Shown here in pieces: positions 46,866-57,921 of a stretch of DNA of 64,000 bases. A program made the translations under genes and the position numbers. The notes beneath the pieces are model-generated. The model made no database searches, was not told the DNA's origin, and was given only the letters and a program-made list of their open reading frames with translations. Origin of the DNA: Flaccisagitta enflata (lineage: Eukaryota > Chaetognatha > Sagittoidea > Aphragmophora); the NCBI GenBank assembly GCA_965153355.1, contig OZ231126.1:85250001-85314000 (forward strand). Reading direction: 5' to 3'. Position 1 is the stretch's first letter; each line of letters starts with the position of its first letter.

Positions 46866-47459
46866 ACAATTCATCCTACATAAAACTCATACAAATAATC
46901 AAAAGGAAACAGAAATTGACAAAAATCCGGAAATAATATGGACATTTATTTATTTATAAAGCTTGCAAGGCTTTCATCCTTTGTTAATTGGAGAATTCTG
47001 GCCTCCTTTTATAAGGGCAATGTTGTTTCAACTTTCATAAGTATCAGTACCTTGGTAGAGAATGCCGGCGGTCCCAGTTGGTTGTACCTCGATTCTTGCC
47101 TCTAAGGGTATGGTTTTCTAACCAATATTGCTAGTGTCAGTACTTCCATCAGTACATTAGTAATCTTTGATTGTAACTTTAGTAAGATATTTTGTGTATA
47201 CTAAATGGTATAGGCCTGTCCAACCCTATACTAATGAGGTATGCAGTCAAGCTGATTGTTTTGTCAGGTAAGCAGCTTTTTGTTTGTCGGTAGTAAAGGA
47301 TAGTTGTGAGCAATCCGAGGAAACACCATTGAAAGCTTGCAAGACTTTCATCCCTTGTTAATTGGAGAATTCTGGCCTCCTTTTATAAGGGCAATGTTGT
47401 TTCAACTTTCATATAGTGTAAGCTTCCATTACATACACATTCTTACCTAAAATATGGTC
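46866..47459. repeat. Insertion-like block with 85-bp direct end repeats
   Basis: AAGCTTGCAAGGCTTTCATC ... GGGCAATGTTGTTTCAACTT at 46958-47040 recurs at 47333-47414. The same 29-bp satellite continues on both sides of the block (it resumes at 47462), so the block probably inserted into the satellite. Confidence 0.55.
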
Positions 47460-47660
47460 TTTTGAACATATAGTGGGGATATTGTGTGTGACATACAGTG
47501 GGGATATTGTGTGTGACATACATCGGTGAATTCTGGGCTGAGTGACATACATTGGAAAATCATGGGTTGTGTGACATACAGGATGGACGGAAGGATGGAC
47601 GGACGGACGGAGGGAGGGAGGGACGGACGGACGGACGGACGGAAGGACGGACACACAGAA
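47460..47660. repeat. Satellite remainder and (GGAC)n array
   Basis: Four more GTGTGACATACA units, then GGATGGACGGAAGGATGGAC and GGAC/GGGA tetranucleotides to 47650. Confidence 0.8.
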
Positions 47661-47719
47661 AATTGTGTCCTAATTTGGTTTTCCACTTCTGTGGAACACA
47701 AAAAACATGAATTCATCTT

Positions 47720-48740
47720 AAATCATTAAAGTCATTTAAAGTCAATTAAAGTCAATTAAACTCATTCAAAGTCAAATATGATCATTTTAAGTCAATTTAA
47801 GTCATTTCAGTTTTTCTATTTTTTTTTATTTTTTTGTCATTTTAGTGATTTCAGGTTAATCTAAGTCAATTTAGGTCAGTTGAGTTCAATTTAAGTCATT
47901 CTAAGTCAATTCAAGTCATTCAAAGCCATTTTAAGTCATTTTAAGTCAAATTATGTCAATTAAGTCATTTTAGTAGTAAGCAGTCATGTAACTTCTCCAA
48001 GTCATTGAAATCCATTGTCATAAAACGCTTGATTTCCGTGCGATAATGAGTTTGATATAGATAAATTGATTGATGTTTACTGGGGTTTTAGTCCAATATA
48101 TATATGTATATGGGTAGAAAACTGCTAGAACACACCTGAAACTATCAGGAAATGGAAAAAAAGCGATGAAAAACAAGTTACGCAATCCATAGGAAATACC
48201 AGAAATTCTCTCAACTTTGATTGTACAGAAAAGGGTCTCAATTCCTATCACTCTGCGCGATTCAAATATATATGGTAGGAGAGACGAAATACTATCTGAG
48301 TCTGGTTTCAAAAAATATTTTCTCTTGAGCGCTCCCCTTGTACCAATCAAATGTTTACATGACCTATAAGTAAAAAAAGTACTACGCAGCTAAAAAGCTT
48401 CAGAACGAAGTTAACAGCAACAAACAATTTTTCATACCCAGTTTCCGTTTAATAATCATTGTCTAATACATTCAAAAAATGAACCTTGATAATATTTCAT
48501 TGAACATATACTTTGATAAGTGCTTAATTAAGCATAATTTAACAAAATTTACCTAAAAAGTAACTATCTATCATTAAGCATCCCCTCACTAATTTTAGTC
48601 ACTTAGGTCATTTCAGTCATTTTAGGTCAATTCAAGTCAATTCAGGTCAATTTAAGTCATTTAAGTCATCTTATGTCAACTGAATTCAATTATAGTCATT
48701 TTAGTTATGTGGTTACGTAATTAAGTAATTATGTAAGTCT
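47720..48740. repeat. AAGTCATTTT-type minisatellite in two blocks
   Basis: Degenerate units of AAGTCAATTTAAGTCATTTT at 47725-47985 and 48595-48700. AT-rich sequence without genes lies between. A CTCGCGACTTATAGG...GGCCTT tail at 48738-48765 resembles the end of a GACC/hairpin element. Confidence 0.7.
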
Positions 48741-48820
48741 CGCGACTTATAGGTTTTGGCCTTATTCAGTCTTTATGAGGCTTTATTCAAACTTTTTGTA
48801 TAACTCTCAAACAGTCTCAC

Positions 48821-49228
48821 CTTTAATGTCGTGAATTGCAGGCGAGCTCCCGGCCCAACTTTTCTCAGGTTCTGTAGCGATGACGGTCCACGAGGCATCT
48901 TCGCCATTACCATCGCATTCCATCGCAGCTACGATATCGTAACTCTTTGGCCCCGTTGTTTGACGAGCTTCTTTAGTACATTCGGAGTCGGAACACGCTT
49001 GAAACGAGATCTGCGAAAGAGCTCGAGGTGTATCCTTAAAACGGAAGTAGAGGATTTGCGGCAGGGAGGCTTCTTTCGCCGATTGCCAAAATCTCTTGCC
49101 GTCAAAGAATTTGGATGGCAGGAAGGCACGTTTGGGGTCGAAACGTCCTGTCGACCCGCCAATGTGCGATGATGTGGCGTGAAATTCGACGTCGTCTCCG
49201 TCAAATTTGACCAAGCTCATCGGGGTCA
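48821..49228 (-). CDS. Receptor-like membrane protein, discoidin-like exon
   Basis: The minus-strand exon (408 bp) encodes VTPMSLVKFDGDDVEFHATS, KFFDGKRFWQSAKEASLPQI, LYFRFKDTPRALSQISFQAC and ASWTVIATEPEKSW. With the next exon's IRYRCWGIRVLAVEG it gives the layout of an F5/8-type (discoidin) galactose-binding-like domain. That layout is a WQS loop, a beta-strand FRF, SW.VIAT, and YR.WGI near the end. Such domains bind glycans, phospholipids or proteins outside the cell. The acceptor is TCTCTCTCCTTCACCAG, fed by a CT microsatellite, and the donor is AAAG|GTGAGA. No signal peptide is present, so at least one upstream exon is missing. The domain call is by pattern and moderate. Confidence 0.75.
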
Positions 49229-49237
49229 CTGGTGAAG

Positions 49238-49740
<503 letters not shown>

Positions 49741-49784
49741 TAAAAAGACAGACAGACAGACACAAAGGAAGAAAAAAAGAAAGT

Positions 49785-49900
49785 AAGTAAAAAAGTAAGT
49801 AAGTAAGTAAGTAAGTAAGTGGGTAAGTAAGTAAGAAAAGAAAAGAAAACAGTAAGAAAGCGAGAAAGAAAAAAAAAGAACGAAAGAAAGAAAAGGAGTG
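49785..49900. repeat. (AAGT)n microsatellite
   Basis: GTAA/AAGT units at 49785-49836, then AAAGAAAG-rich sequence. Confidence 0.85.
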
Positions 49901-49955
49901 AAAAAACCGAGGGAAAAAGAAAGGGAAAACACATAAAAGAGCGAAAAGTATACAG

Positions 49956-50143
49956 AACAAGGCCGAATACACGGCTACCGAAGTCGCGTACGGGTGGGCA
50001 GGGGCCATATTTGAGCAGGAGCAGTGAGGTCAAAGAAATAAAATCATAAGAAAAAGTAAAGTGTGACCGACCGACCGACCGACCAACCGACCGACCGACC
50101 GACGGACAAAGCGGGTTGTAGAGTCGCGTGTCCGCGACTAAAA
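49956..50143 (+). repeat. ~190-bp GACC/hairpin element, complete
   Basis: AACAAGGCCGAATACACGGC, GTCGCGTACGGGTGGGCAGG, (GACC)n of about 12 units, and TAGAGTCGCGTGTCCGCGAC then TAAAA. Confidence 0.8.
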
Positions 50144-50526
50144 ACCAACAAACGAAGACTCGGTAACAGACAGAGACGCTTAGCTTTAAAAAGCAATCCG
50201 ACCTTTTTCTTTAAGGTGGTGCGGCAATTGGGCTACACAGATGTGACAGATGGACCGATTGTAGCACGTAGAACGCGACTAGAAAGCACGGTCATACTTG
50301 ATGAATTTTTAATCATGAATAAATCAAGCAAAAATAAACCCAATTACATTCAATTAACATACCAAAATCTTCTCCTTACCGATAGGCATCGATGACCACA
50401 AGCAAAAGAGGGAAAGTGTGAAGAAGATCATTTTGTTCTTTGTCATTTGACGGTTGTCATTTGTCATTTGTTCTTTGTCATTTGGCTTTGGTCCGCCGTT
50501 TTGGATGCTCTATATTTTTTTCCAAG

Positions 50527-50603
50527 CGGCCACTGACGAAGTTCAACACCAACTGATAAGAAATCTCGACATGAAGCGCTCCAGTTTGAGAAAGCAAGGA
50601 CGG
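50527..50603 (+). CDS. Weak candidate exon
   Basis: Acceptor TATTTTTTTCCAAG (50526), a frame reading AATDEVQHQLIRNLDMKRSS then LRKQGR, and a donor CGG|GTTAGA. The composition is plausible and helical, but no family or partner exon was found. Confidence 0.22.
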
Positions 50604-50657
50604 GTTAGAAAGGATGCGTCAAGTGTTAGTTATGCATGCACGAAAAGAGAATGATTT

Positions 50658-51020
50658 GTCGCATGCTACGCGATTCTACACCCCGCTATGTCCGTCGGTC
50701 GGTCGGTTGGTTGGTCACATTTTACTTTTTTTATTCGTGTCATTTCTACTAACTCATTTTAAGTTAATTAGGTCATTGAGAGTCAAATTAGATCATTTAA
50801 AGTCATTTTAGGTCATTTTAAGTCATTTTAAGTCAATTTTAGTCATTAAGACATTTTGGTCATTTTAGGTCAATTCAAGTCAGTTTAGGTCATTACAAGT
50901 CATTTTAGGTCATTTAAAATCATTTTAAGTCATCTTATGTCAATTGAATTCATTTAAAGTCATTTTAGTTATGTGGTTATGTCAGTCTCGCACGCGACTC
51001 ATAGGTGTTGACCTTATTTT
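50658..51020 (-). repeat. GACC/hairpin element carrying an AAGTCATTTT minisatellite
   Basis: GTCGCATGCTACGCGATTCT and GGTCGGTCGGTTGGTTGGTC (50658-50720), then about 17 AAGTCATTTTAGGTCATTTT-like units. A closing CGCACGCGACTCATAGG...GACCTTATTTT lies at 50987-51020. Confidence 0.65.
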
Positions 51021-51227
51021 GTTACATACAAGCATCTCTCCTTGATAGAAAGTGTCCTTGATTCCGTAGGTAGGTCGGCAAGTTGGTGGGCTTTCAGTCC
51101 TACATACTGCAAATGTCTACAATTTGCAATTTGAAGGTTACTCCTTCATTTCTTCCTCATTTATCTACTATGCATTAATGCAATCTTTGGCCTTATTTTG
51201 TGGACCAAAATTTCTCTTCAGTTCAGT

Positions 51228-51490
51228 GTACGCGACTCTACAGCTTAATATGTCGGTCCGTCTATCCGGCCCTCTGTAGCATTTTAAATGAAGCATTTTT
51301 TAAATAAAGCATTTTTTGTCACCTAATGTCAATTATCTGTAATCATAAAATTATGTAATTATGTAATTATATAATCATGTAATTATGTAAATATGTAATT
51401 ATGTAATCATGTAATTATGTAATTATGTAACTATGTAATTCAGAAATTTTGTAATTTTGTAATTATGTAAATATATTATCATGTACCTAA
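51228..51490 (-). repeat. Hairpin-element head followed by ATGTAATT minisatellite
   Basis: GTACGCGACTCTACAGC and GTCGGTCCGTCTATCCGG at the left, then TAATTATGTAATTATGTAA-type units at 51340-51480. Confidence 0.55.
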
Positions 51491-51589
51491 TTTTGTTTGT
51501 AGAGGAGATATGGAGCACGCAACTGTTGATCTTTTGGGCTTGTTTTTCGTGATATCCTCATTTGTATAATACATGAATAACAAACTCAG

Positions 51590-51685
51590 TCAGGCGAGAT
51601 GGCCTTCCGGAACTCGACAGATCGACGGACTGGCAGAAAGGTGGCGCGACGGGACTTGAGTTTCGATTCGTCGAGGTTCTTTTCT
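51590..51685 (-). CDS. Candidate terminal exon, unrecognised
   Basis: On the minus strand TTTTTTTTGCCTGGGTGCGGCAG precedes a frame EKNLDESKLKSRRATFLPVR then RSVEFRKAISPD-stop (TGA at 51590-51592). It is basic and codon-like, with a good acceptor. It would be the last exon of a minus-strand gene lying at higher coordinates, or a leftover exon. No homology is recognised. Confidence 0.3.
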   Translation of the reverse strand, partial: RKEPRRIETQVPSRHLSASPSICRVPEGHLA

Positions 51686-52022
51686 CTGCCGCACCCAGGC
51701 AAAAAAAAAGAAACGAGTTTGAATTAGACTCACGATTCAACGGAACCAAGCCAAAAGATTTTGAATTCAATCGCCGCGAATATCCTTTATTAAGTTAAAC
51801 GAGGTGAGGAAGCAGGCTGGGGAAATTTTTTTTCGGGCATGAAGAAAGAAATCGAGCTAGCCGGGTGTAACAAAATAGGTCGATGTTGTGTTAAGTTATG
51901 TTTGGGTTTTGACATTCATAAATCGAATAATTTAAACCATATCATGGCTAATACCCGGTGCGGGTGCCACTAATTCTGAATTCATGAGTGAATGCACGGA
52001 TATATGAATGAAAAACTCATTG

Positions 52023-52083
52023 AATGATGTGGCGTGAAATTTGACAACATGTCCGTCATATGTGACCAAGCTCATCTGGCTCA
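52023..52083 (-). pseudogene. Partial copy of the discoidin-like exon's 5' edge
   Basis: On the minus strand CTTTCTCCGCCAG is followed by codons reading MSLVTYDGHVVKFHATS. This parallels MSLVKFDGDDVEFHATS of the 48821-49228 exon, including the preceding CT microsatellite. Similarity stops after about 60 bp, so only the acceptor edge was copied. It has no downstream partner. Confidence 0.7.
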
Positions 52084-52088
52084 CTGGC

Positions 52089-52290
<202 letters not shown>

Positions 52291-52292
52291 AA

Positions 52293-52500
52293 AACAAGGC
52301 CAGATACACGGCTACCCTAGTCGCGTGCGGATGGGCAGGGGCCATGATTGAGGTCAGTGGAGCATTTGGGCAGGAGCATCAAGGCCAAAAACCCCATAGA
52401 CGCCAAAAAGTAAAGTGTGACGGACGGACCGACGGACGGACCGACGGATAGACCAACGGACTGGCAAAGCGGGGTGTGGAGTCGCGTAGCACGCGACTGA
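52293..52500 (+). repeat. ~190-bp GACC/hairpin element, complete
   Basis: AACAAGGCCAGATACACGGC, GTCGCGTGCGGATGGGCAGG, a GACGGACCGACGGAC array, and GAGTCGCGTAGCACGCGACT. Confidence 0.8.
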
Positions 52501-52642
52501 AATTATCGGTTTCTTCTTCTCAAAGACCAGGAGGATGCCGGTGCACGAGCATTGCTTAACCATTGCTTGGCACATAGGGGAAAAGCTGCCACACTCGTTG
52601 CCTAGATAACCCCGTTATTCACTAACTGATAGGTTCATCAGA

Positions 52643-52838
52643 TTTTTAGTCGCGTGCTACGTGACTCTACACCTCGCTTTGTTGGTCTGTCCGTCGGTTC
52701 ATCACACTTTACTTTTTCGGCGTTAATGGGGTTTTTGGCTTTATTGCTCCAGCCCAAATATTTCACTGACCTCAATTATGGCCTCTACCCACCCGCACTC
52801 GACTGGGGTAGCCGTGTATCCGGCCTTGTTTTTTCATG
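52643..52838 (-). repeat. ~190-bp GACC/hairpin element, complete
   Basis: TTTTTAGTCGCGTGCTACGT, GGCGTTAATGGGGTTTTTGG, ATTGCTCCAGCCCAAATATT, and GTAGCCGTGTATCCGGCCTT. Confidence 0.8.
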
Positions 52839-52969
52839 TTTTGTTTATTCCTAAACGAAAAAGGGAAAAGTAAAGACCAAAGAAGATCTTCTCAAAAAAA
52901 TCTGTGTTTTTTCATCAACCCGCTATCATGCAATTTTTCACCTCATGTACAGCTGTAATAAGTAAAGTC

Positions 52970-53400
52970 AAACCTCGCTATAGCGCACCCGCAAATAAGG
53001 CACACCCGCCTATAAAGCATGACATTTTCAGTCTCATAAGAAATTTCATAGTTTTTTCTCTATTGGCAAACGGCACTATTAAGTATGAATTTGCTCAGTC
53101 CCTTGGCATGAAATAAAGCTCAACTGTGGTAATTTAGTGTGCCAAATATCTATTTCTATGAAATATTGCACACCACTATGTATACTTTTATTAAATATCT
53201 AAATTATGCAAATTTATTCATTGAAAAAAAAGAAACATTCAAACATCAAGTAAATCAGGAAGTTATGAATGCTATGGTAAAAACAATCAGCTGGCAAAAT
53301 AGTGTATCATGATAACGGTGCCCCGCGATAAAGGTCAAAATTGAAGGGTCCCCATGGGGCCAATATCAAGGGGCAGGGCTGTATTACTAAAGACGATAGA
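52970..53400. repeat. Degenerate MITE fragments
   Basis: 52972-53120 matches the 32565-33557 family (CTATAGCGCACCCGCAAATA, AAGCTCAACTGT). 53325-53385 resembles the 4196-4371 element (TGCCCCGCGATAAAGGTCAA). Confidence 0.5.
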
Positions 53401-53575
53401 TAAGCTGAAAATTTCCACAAATTAGAATGTAGAATATAAATAGAAGAAATGAATAGAAGAAATGACAAAACGATGAACTTAGTTCTCTTTCCAAATCGTC
53501 TTTGGAGAGATCTACGTTTTGAAAAATGCCAAATATTCCTGTTTTAGGCTATTTTATAATTTCGACCTCAGGAAA

Positions 53576-53764
53576 ACAAGGCCGCATACACGGCTACCGA
53601 AGTCGCGTGCAGGTGGGCAGAGGTCATGTTTGAGGTCACCAGACAATTTGGGCAGGAGCAGTGAGGTCAAATAAATAAAATCATAAAAAAAAGTAAAGTG
53701 TGACCGACCAACCAACCGACCGACGGACAAAGCGGGTTGTGGAGTCGCGTGCACGCGACTAAAA
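53576..53764 (+). repeat. ~190-bp GACC/hairpin element with a visible empty site
   Basis: CAAGGCCGCATACACGGCTA ... GTCGCGTGCACGCGACTAAAA splits a hairpin repeat. The related sequence at 44015-44050 (CACAGAAAAAGAAGAAAAAATGTAAGC) runs through the same point without it. This shows that the element is mobile and marks its ends to within an A run. Confidence 0.75.
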
Positions 53765-54217
53765 AGAAAAAAAAAGTGTAAGCACAATTTCACTGAAAAC
53801 CTTCATTTTCCTGCTATTTTCCAGGATAATTGCTCAAAAAAGGTATCTTTTATGTAGAGCATGACACAGACATACATATCGGGTGTATCCAGTGACAATT
53901 TGACTGATAAAAGTGTTAGTGGATGGATAAGTGGTCCATTATTGATACAAAAGCTAAAATTGAGGTGAAGCATTTCTAATCTCTCCCTGAAAACATTTAC
54001 GTCGAATGCGATAAGACGGTGCGTCCCTTGGTAGGTAGGTATGAAGGAAGATCCGTAACCCGAAAATTTGTATTGCGCGATATCGACACTTTAAAGCCCC
54101 CTCATTCCTAATTAATATTGTTTGTAGACTGTATGATAGACTGTAGACTGTATTGATAGGCTGACTGTTCAGGAATCCTAAATGAAAATACAAACAATAT
54201 TGAATAGGAATGAGGTT

Positions 54218-54439
<222 letters not shown>

Positions 54440-54815
54440 ACACAGAGAGAGCAAAACAGAAAGTCGTGAACTGAAAATATCGAAGAGGGCTAGGGTTACT
54501 GTCTGTCTGTCCATTTATCTATCTTTCTGTGTGCCTGTCAGTGCCTAGGTCCATTACGCGAGAAGTTTCTGGTCGACCTAGTTTTATTGTCGTCAGAATT
54601 GGAAGCGATCGAATTCCTGACGAGATTCCATACAGTTGAGATCACACGCTCCCGCTAGCAAAAAAAAACTACGGAAATATTAGAATGTCGACCGATAAGG
54701 GTCGGGCAACCTCTCCGCCAAATCATCGCCCGAATATAGAACTAGTTTTCTTTTCACGCTTACCCACATCGTTTCGTTCTTCAAAATACAACATCACACA
54801 TGACTCGAGAAAAAA

Positions 54816-55155
54816 ATGTTGCTCCTTTTAATTCCAGTACGTATTTTGTTTTTCATGACGTTGTTGTTTTCCAACGTCAAGTCTTCGTCCGCGGTCGAGG
54901 GAAAAGAAACTTCAACGGCCAAAGAGTCTCCGTCGTCAGATGATTCTCACAAGATCCTCAAACGCGTCAAGCGCAGCGCAACGAAAGAACCGAGTTCACT
55001 ACTTGCAGACCAAAAGCAGTCCTGTGGCTCTTCTTGGGACAAAACAAAGTACAACATTCCCAGCGGATGCAAAATGTTCGATTTGTGCGACGCGATCATG
55101 ACCGACTGCTGCGACGAACCCATGGATGAAGCTCCAAACATATTTGATAATTTCA
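54816..55155 (+). CDS. Secreted Cys-rich protein, first exon with signal peptide
   Basis: ATG at 54816 opens a hydrophobic signal peptide (MLLLLIPVRILFFMTLLFSN, likely cut near KSSSA). A Ser/Thr/Lys-rich propeptide-like stretch follows, with a dibasic furin-type site (ILKRVKRSA). A cysteine cluster then reads CGSSWDKTKYNIPSGCKMFD, LCDAIMTDCCDEP. The donor is TTTCA|GTGAGT, a perfect match, in phase 1. The exon starts a plus-strand gene of at least nine exons to 62367 whose phases agree through exon 8. The protein should enter the secretory pathway and be disulfide-bonded. I do not recognise the family. The start was chosen because it is the first ATG and gives the signal peptide directly. Confidence 0.72.
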
Positions 55156-55295
55156 GTGAGTAGATTAGTAAAATGAGATAACCTCGATGAAGCGGAGCGT
55201 AAACAGGACACTTCCATCTCAAGAGGACTTGGGTTGAATGAACTAGTTTGTTCCATTTCGCCATCCTTCTTTCATTCATTCTGTTCATCTCTTAG

Positions 55296-55453
55296 AATTT
55301 AAAGAGCAAGTCGCTGACACAAAACGAACATGTCAATATTATGATTTTCTCGGTGACTGTGGTCTCGAGGTTGATACGGTTGTAAACAAAGAAAGCGTTT
55401 CAAGATGGACATTTCATTGGGCGAAAAATTCAGTTGACCAGACTCGATTGGAC
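55296..55453 (+). CDS. Secreted Cys-rich protein, exon 2
   Basis: Acceptor GTTCATCTCTTAG and donor GGAC|GTAAGT. It encodes KEQVADTKRTCQYYDFLGDC, GLEVDTVVNKESVSRWTFHW and AKNSVDQTRLD. Two cysteines lie near its start. Phases in 1, out 0 join exons 1 and 3. An array of GGTT follows within the intron (55470-55505). Confidence 0.75.
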
Positions 55454-55559
55454 GTAAGTCATTGGCATGGCCTGGTTGGTTGGTTGGTTGGTTGGTTGGT
55501 TGGTTGTTGCTTGCCTTTGTTGAACCTCAATGAGAAAACGAGTACTGTATTTGTTAAAC

Positions 55560-55620
55560 TTTTTGGTCGCGTGCACGTGACTCTCCACGTTGGTGTGTCG
55601 GTCCGTCCCTCCGTTGTTCT
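55560..55620 (-). repeat. GACC/hairpin element fragment
   Basis: TTTGGTCGCGTGCACGTGAC, GTGTCGGTCCGTCCCTCC. Only the head is retained, in the intron after exon 2. Confidence 0.5.
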
Positions 55621-55832
55621 GTCTTTCGGTATTGAGTTATTACAGAAATTCAACCTAAAACTTGACCCTCCTTCACTATTAACAACATGGCTTCATGGCA
55701 TGGCTTGCTCGTTTCTGGATATTTGTATCATGGCGAAAATGAACGAAATGCTTGATTGCTTGCTTGCTTGATTGAATCTTGATATTTTAGCCATGACTCA
55801 TTGATGCCCAAAACTTTACGTATCCTTTTCAG

Positions 55833-55929
55833 AATGTAAATGATAAAAATCAATTGAAGACGATTCATAACGAAATCATGGCAATTCAAAGTTGGGCTGA
55901 CTTCGTCCAAAAAAAGTGCAAAGCTGGAG
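55833..55929 (+). CDS. Secreted Cys-rich protein, exon 3
   Basis: Acceptor TATCCTTTTCAG and donor GGAG|GTAAAG. It encodes NVNDKNQLKTIHNEIMAIQS and WADFVQKKCKAG. Predicted helical, one cysteine. Phase in 0, out 1. Confidence 0.72.
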
Positions 55930-55947
55930 GTAAAGTTTTTTCTCTTT

Positions 55948-56112
55948 TTAGTCGCGGACATGCGACTCTACACCTTGCTGTGACGGTCGGTCGGTCGGTA
56001 GGTCGGTCTGTCCGTCCGTCCGTCACATTTTTTAATTCCAAGCGGTTTTCGCATTACTGCTCCTGCCCAACCGTTCGCGACTGGATTGCCATGTATCCGG
56101 CCTTGTTCTTTC
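55948..56112 (-). repeat. ~190-bp GACC/hairpin element
   Basis: TTTTTAGTCGCGGACATGCG, GGTCGGTCGGTAGGTCGGTC, TTACTGCTCCTGCCCAACCG, and TGTATCCGGCCTTGTTCT. It lies in the intron after exon 3. Confidence 0.75.
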
Positions 56113-56431
56113 TCGAAGGCACTTATGTTTGAGGTTTTATGTTTATAACGTAATGAGTATTTTGTTTTGGTTATTTTTGTTTTTCAGGTTGTTTTTTGTT
56201 TAACTTGTATCTTCCTAGCCGCAACAAGTCTATTTTTTCCCTTCTTTTTTCTTGGAGGCTCTTTTATATAAGGTTTAATGTTTATAACGTAATGAATTTG
56301 TTGTTATGGTTATTTCTGTTTTTCGGGTTGTTTTTTGTTTGTTTTGTTTTTTTCCTAGCGGCAGCAAGTGTTTTTTTATCTCTCCTTTATCATGCAATTT
56401 ACCTCTGTTTTCCTTTTTTTGAATTTTGTAG

Positions 56432-56515
56432 TTTCGTCAACGTTGGCTGCTGATCTAGAGAGTCGTTCGCCGTTCATAACAGAGAAGATGGAAATAACTG
56501 CCAAAGATGAATATA
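56432..56515 (+). CDS. Secreted Cys-rich protein, exon 4
   Basis: Acceptor TTTGAATTTTGTAG and donor ATATA|GTACGG. It encodes VSSTLAADLESRSPFITEKM and EITAKDEY. The donor choice is set by the phase needed to read on into exon 5 (A|GC = Ser). Confidence 0.65.
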
Positions 56516-56748
56516 GTACGGTGAAACCCCGCAACCCCTTCCCCTCTTTTCTTCTTGAATGAAGCCTTAAATTGAGAAAACCTTGTTACCATGAGCGAGC
56601 ACCGGACGGGTGCAATATCAATCGTAAGCGGATGAGCCAGAGCGTAATTGCGAGTTTTTACATGTCTTGACTCACAAAACACGGCAGCATGGACGGACGT
56701 GCGCGTGCTCGCAACAAAAAGAATCACGAATGAATTTCTTTTCTTCAG

Positions 56749-56896
56749 GCAAGGCTTTAGATAATAAAGTTGAGCTACCAGGATACAATCCGTCGTTTTT
56801 GCTCGAGACGATCAGACGCGATTTTCAAGTCAAGGATCTCCGAACAGGCGCCGAAAACGTCCAAGTTATCGACAAGAGATACGGGACGCATCAAGG
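56749..56896 (+). CDS. Secreted Cys-rich protein, exon 5
   Basis: Acceptor TTTCTTTTCTTCAG and donor CAAGG|GTATTA. It encodes KALDNKVELPGYNPSFLLET, IRRDFQVKDLRTGAENVQVI and DKRYGTHQ. Phase out 2 fits the exon 6 start at 58996. Another basic site (IRRD) and no cysteine are seen. Confidence 0.7.
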
Positions 56897-56946
56897 GTAT
56901 TATGTCCTCCAATTTAGCTCTTTCATGATTGCTCATGTATGCTCAT

Positions 56947-57785
56947 CACGCATCCCAGGAACAAACCCTTGGTGGAAAAAAAAAGGCCAAGTGTTGTGAA
57001 CCCCCTAAGCATGTTGTTCATTGTTTTAGGTACACCTAGAGCCAAAAATTTAAAAAATTGGCTTGGAAATAAAGCATTTCTAGCTTAATAACAGCAAAAA
57101 TAAGCTATTTTGAAGTAACTTTTAAGCTAAGAATTGTAGTTTTCCTTTCTAAAACTTTTAAAAAATAGTTGAACAGTGTGACAATGGCTGCTGTGATAAT
57201 ATTTTTACCCCTTTCAATTAGTTCAGAGGCAACCTTTACAAATTGAAGTAAAAAACTACTAAAAAACAATAAATATAGTTTTTTTTGTATTTTTTTGTCA
57301 TTTTTAAGCTCTGATTTACATTTTGTCTCTTTAACCTAGTTGTCAGAGATTCAAACATATGTATTTATACTGTTATTATACTTTTTCATGGTTTTTTTTA
57401 AATTCTTTCGAAATAGATATTGTAATTTCCTTTTTAAAAATCTTTTTTTTTTTTTTGCAGTTTTTCAACCTTTTTTTGTGCTAATTGGGTTGATATCCCT
57501 CAAAACTAGTCTTAAAGGGTAAAATCATCAATACAGCAATGATAGCCACACTACACAGTGGTTTTCTGAAGTTTTTGAAAGTGTAACTACCTTATTTAGC
57601 ATAAAAAATGCTTAAAATTGCATTATTTTAGCTATTATCTAGCTATAAATGCTATATTTCCAAGCCAATCTTTTTTATCTTTGGCTTTAATTGTACCTGA
57701 TATATAGAACAACATGCCTAAGGGGTTCACAAATCACAATACTTGGCCTTTTTTTTCCACCTAGGGTTTGTTCCTGGGATGCGTG
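56947..57785. mobile_element. 839-bp TIR element with TCAT duplication
   Basis: CACGCATCCCAGGAACAAAC at the left is mirrored at the right end. The flanks TCAT at 56943-56946 and 57786-57789 look like a 4-bp target duplication. The arms are about 130 bp and the middle is T-rich with no transposase. It sits in the intron between exons 5 and 6. Confidence 0.65.
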
Positions 57786-57921
57786 TCATGTCAACAATCA
57801 ACATGGCTTGAATTTCTTAGTGAAACGTTTCATATCGACCATCGTTTGTAAAGAATCAGAATTCTCATCAGTTAGCATTTGTCGTTGTTATAGACTTGAG
57901 GATATCCAGGACCAGGCTAGA

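Noticed and set aside
45910-46869. 319-codon minus-strand frame rich in MSH/CHT/YVTQ motifs
   Set aside because: It results from a 29-bp satellite rotating through three stop-free frames, joined to the GGCCTGAGAGG minisatellite.
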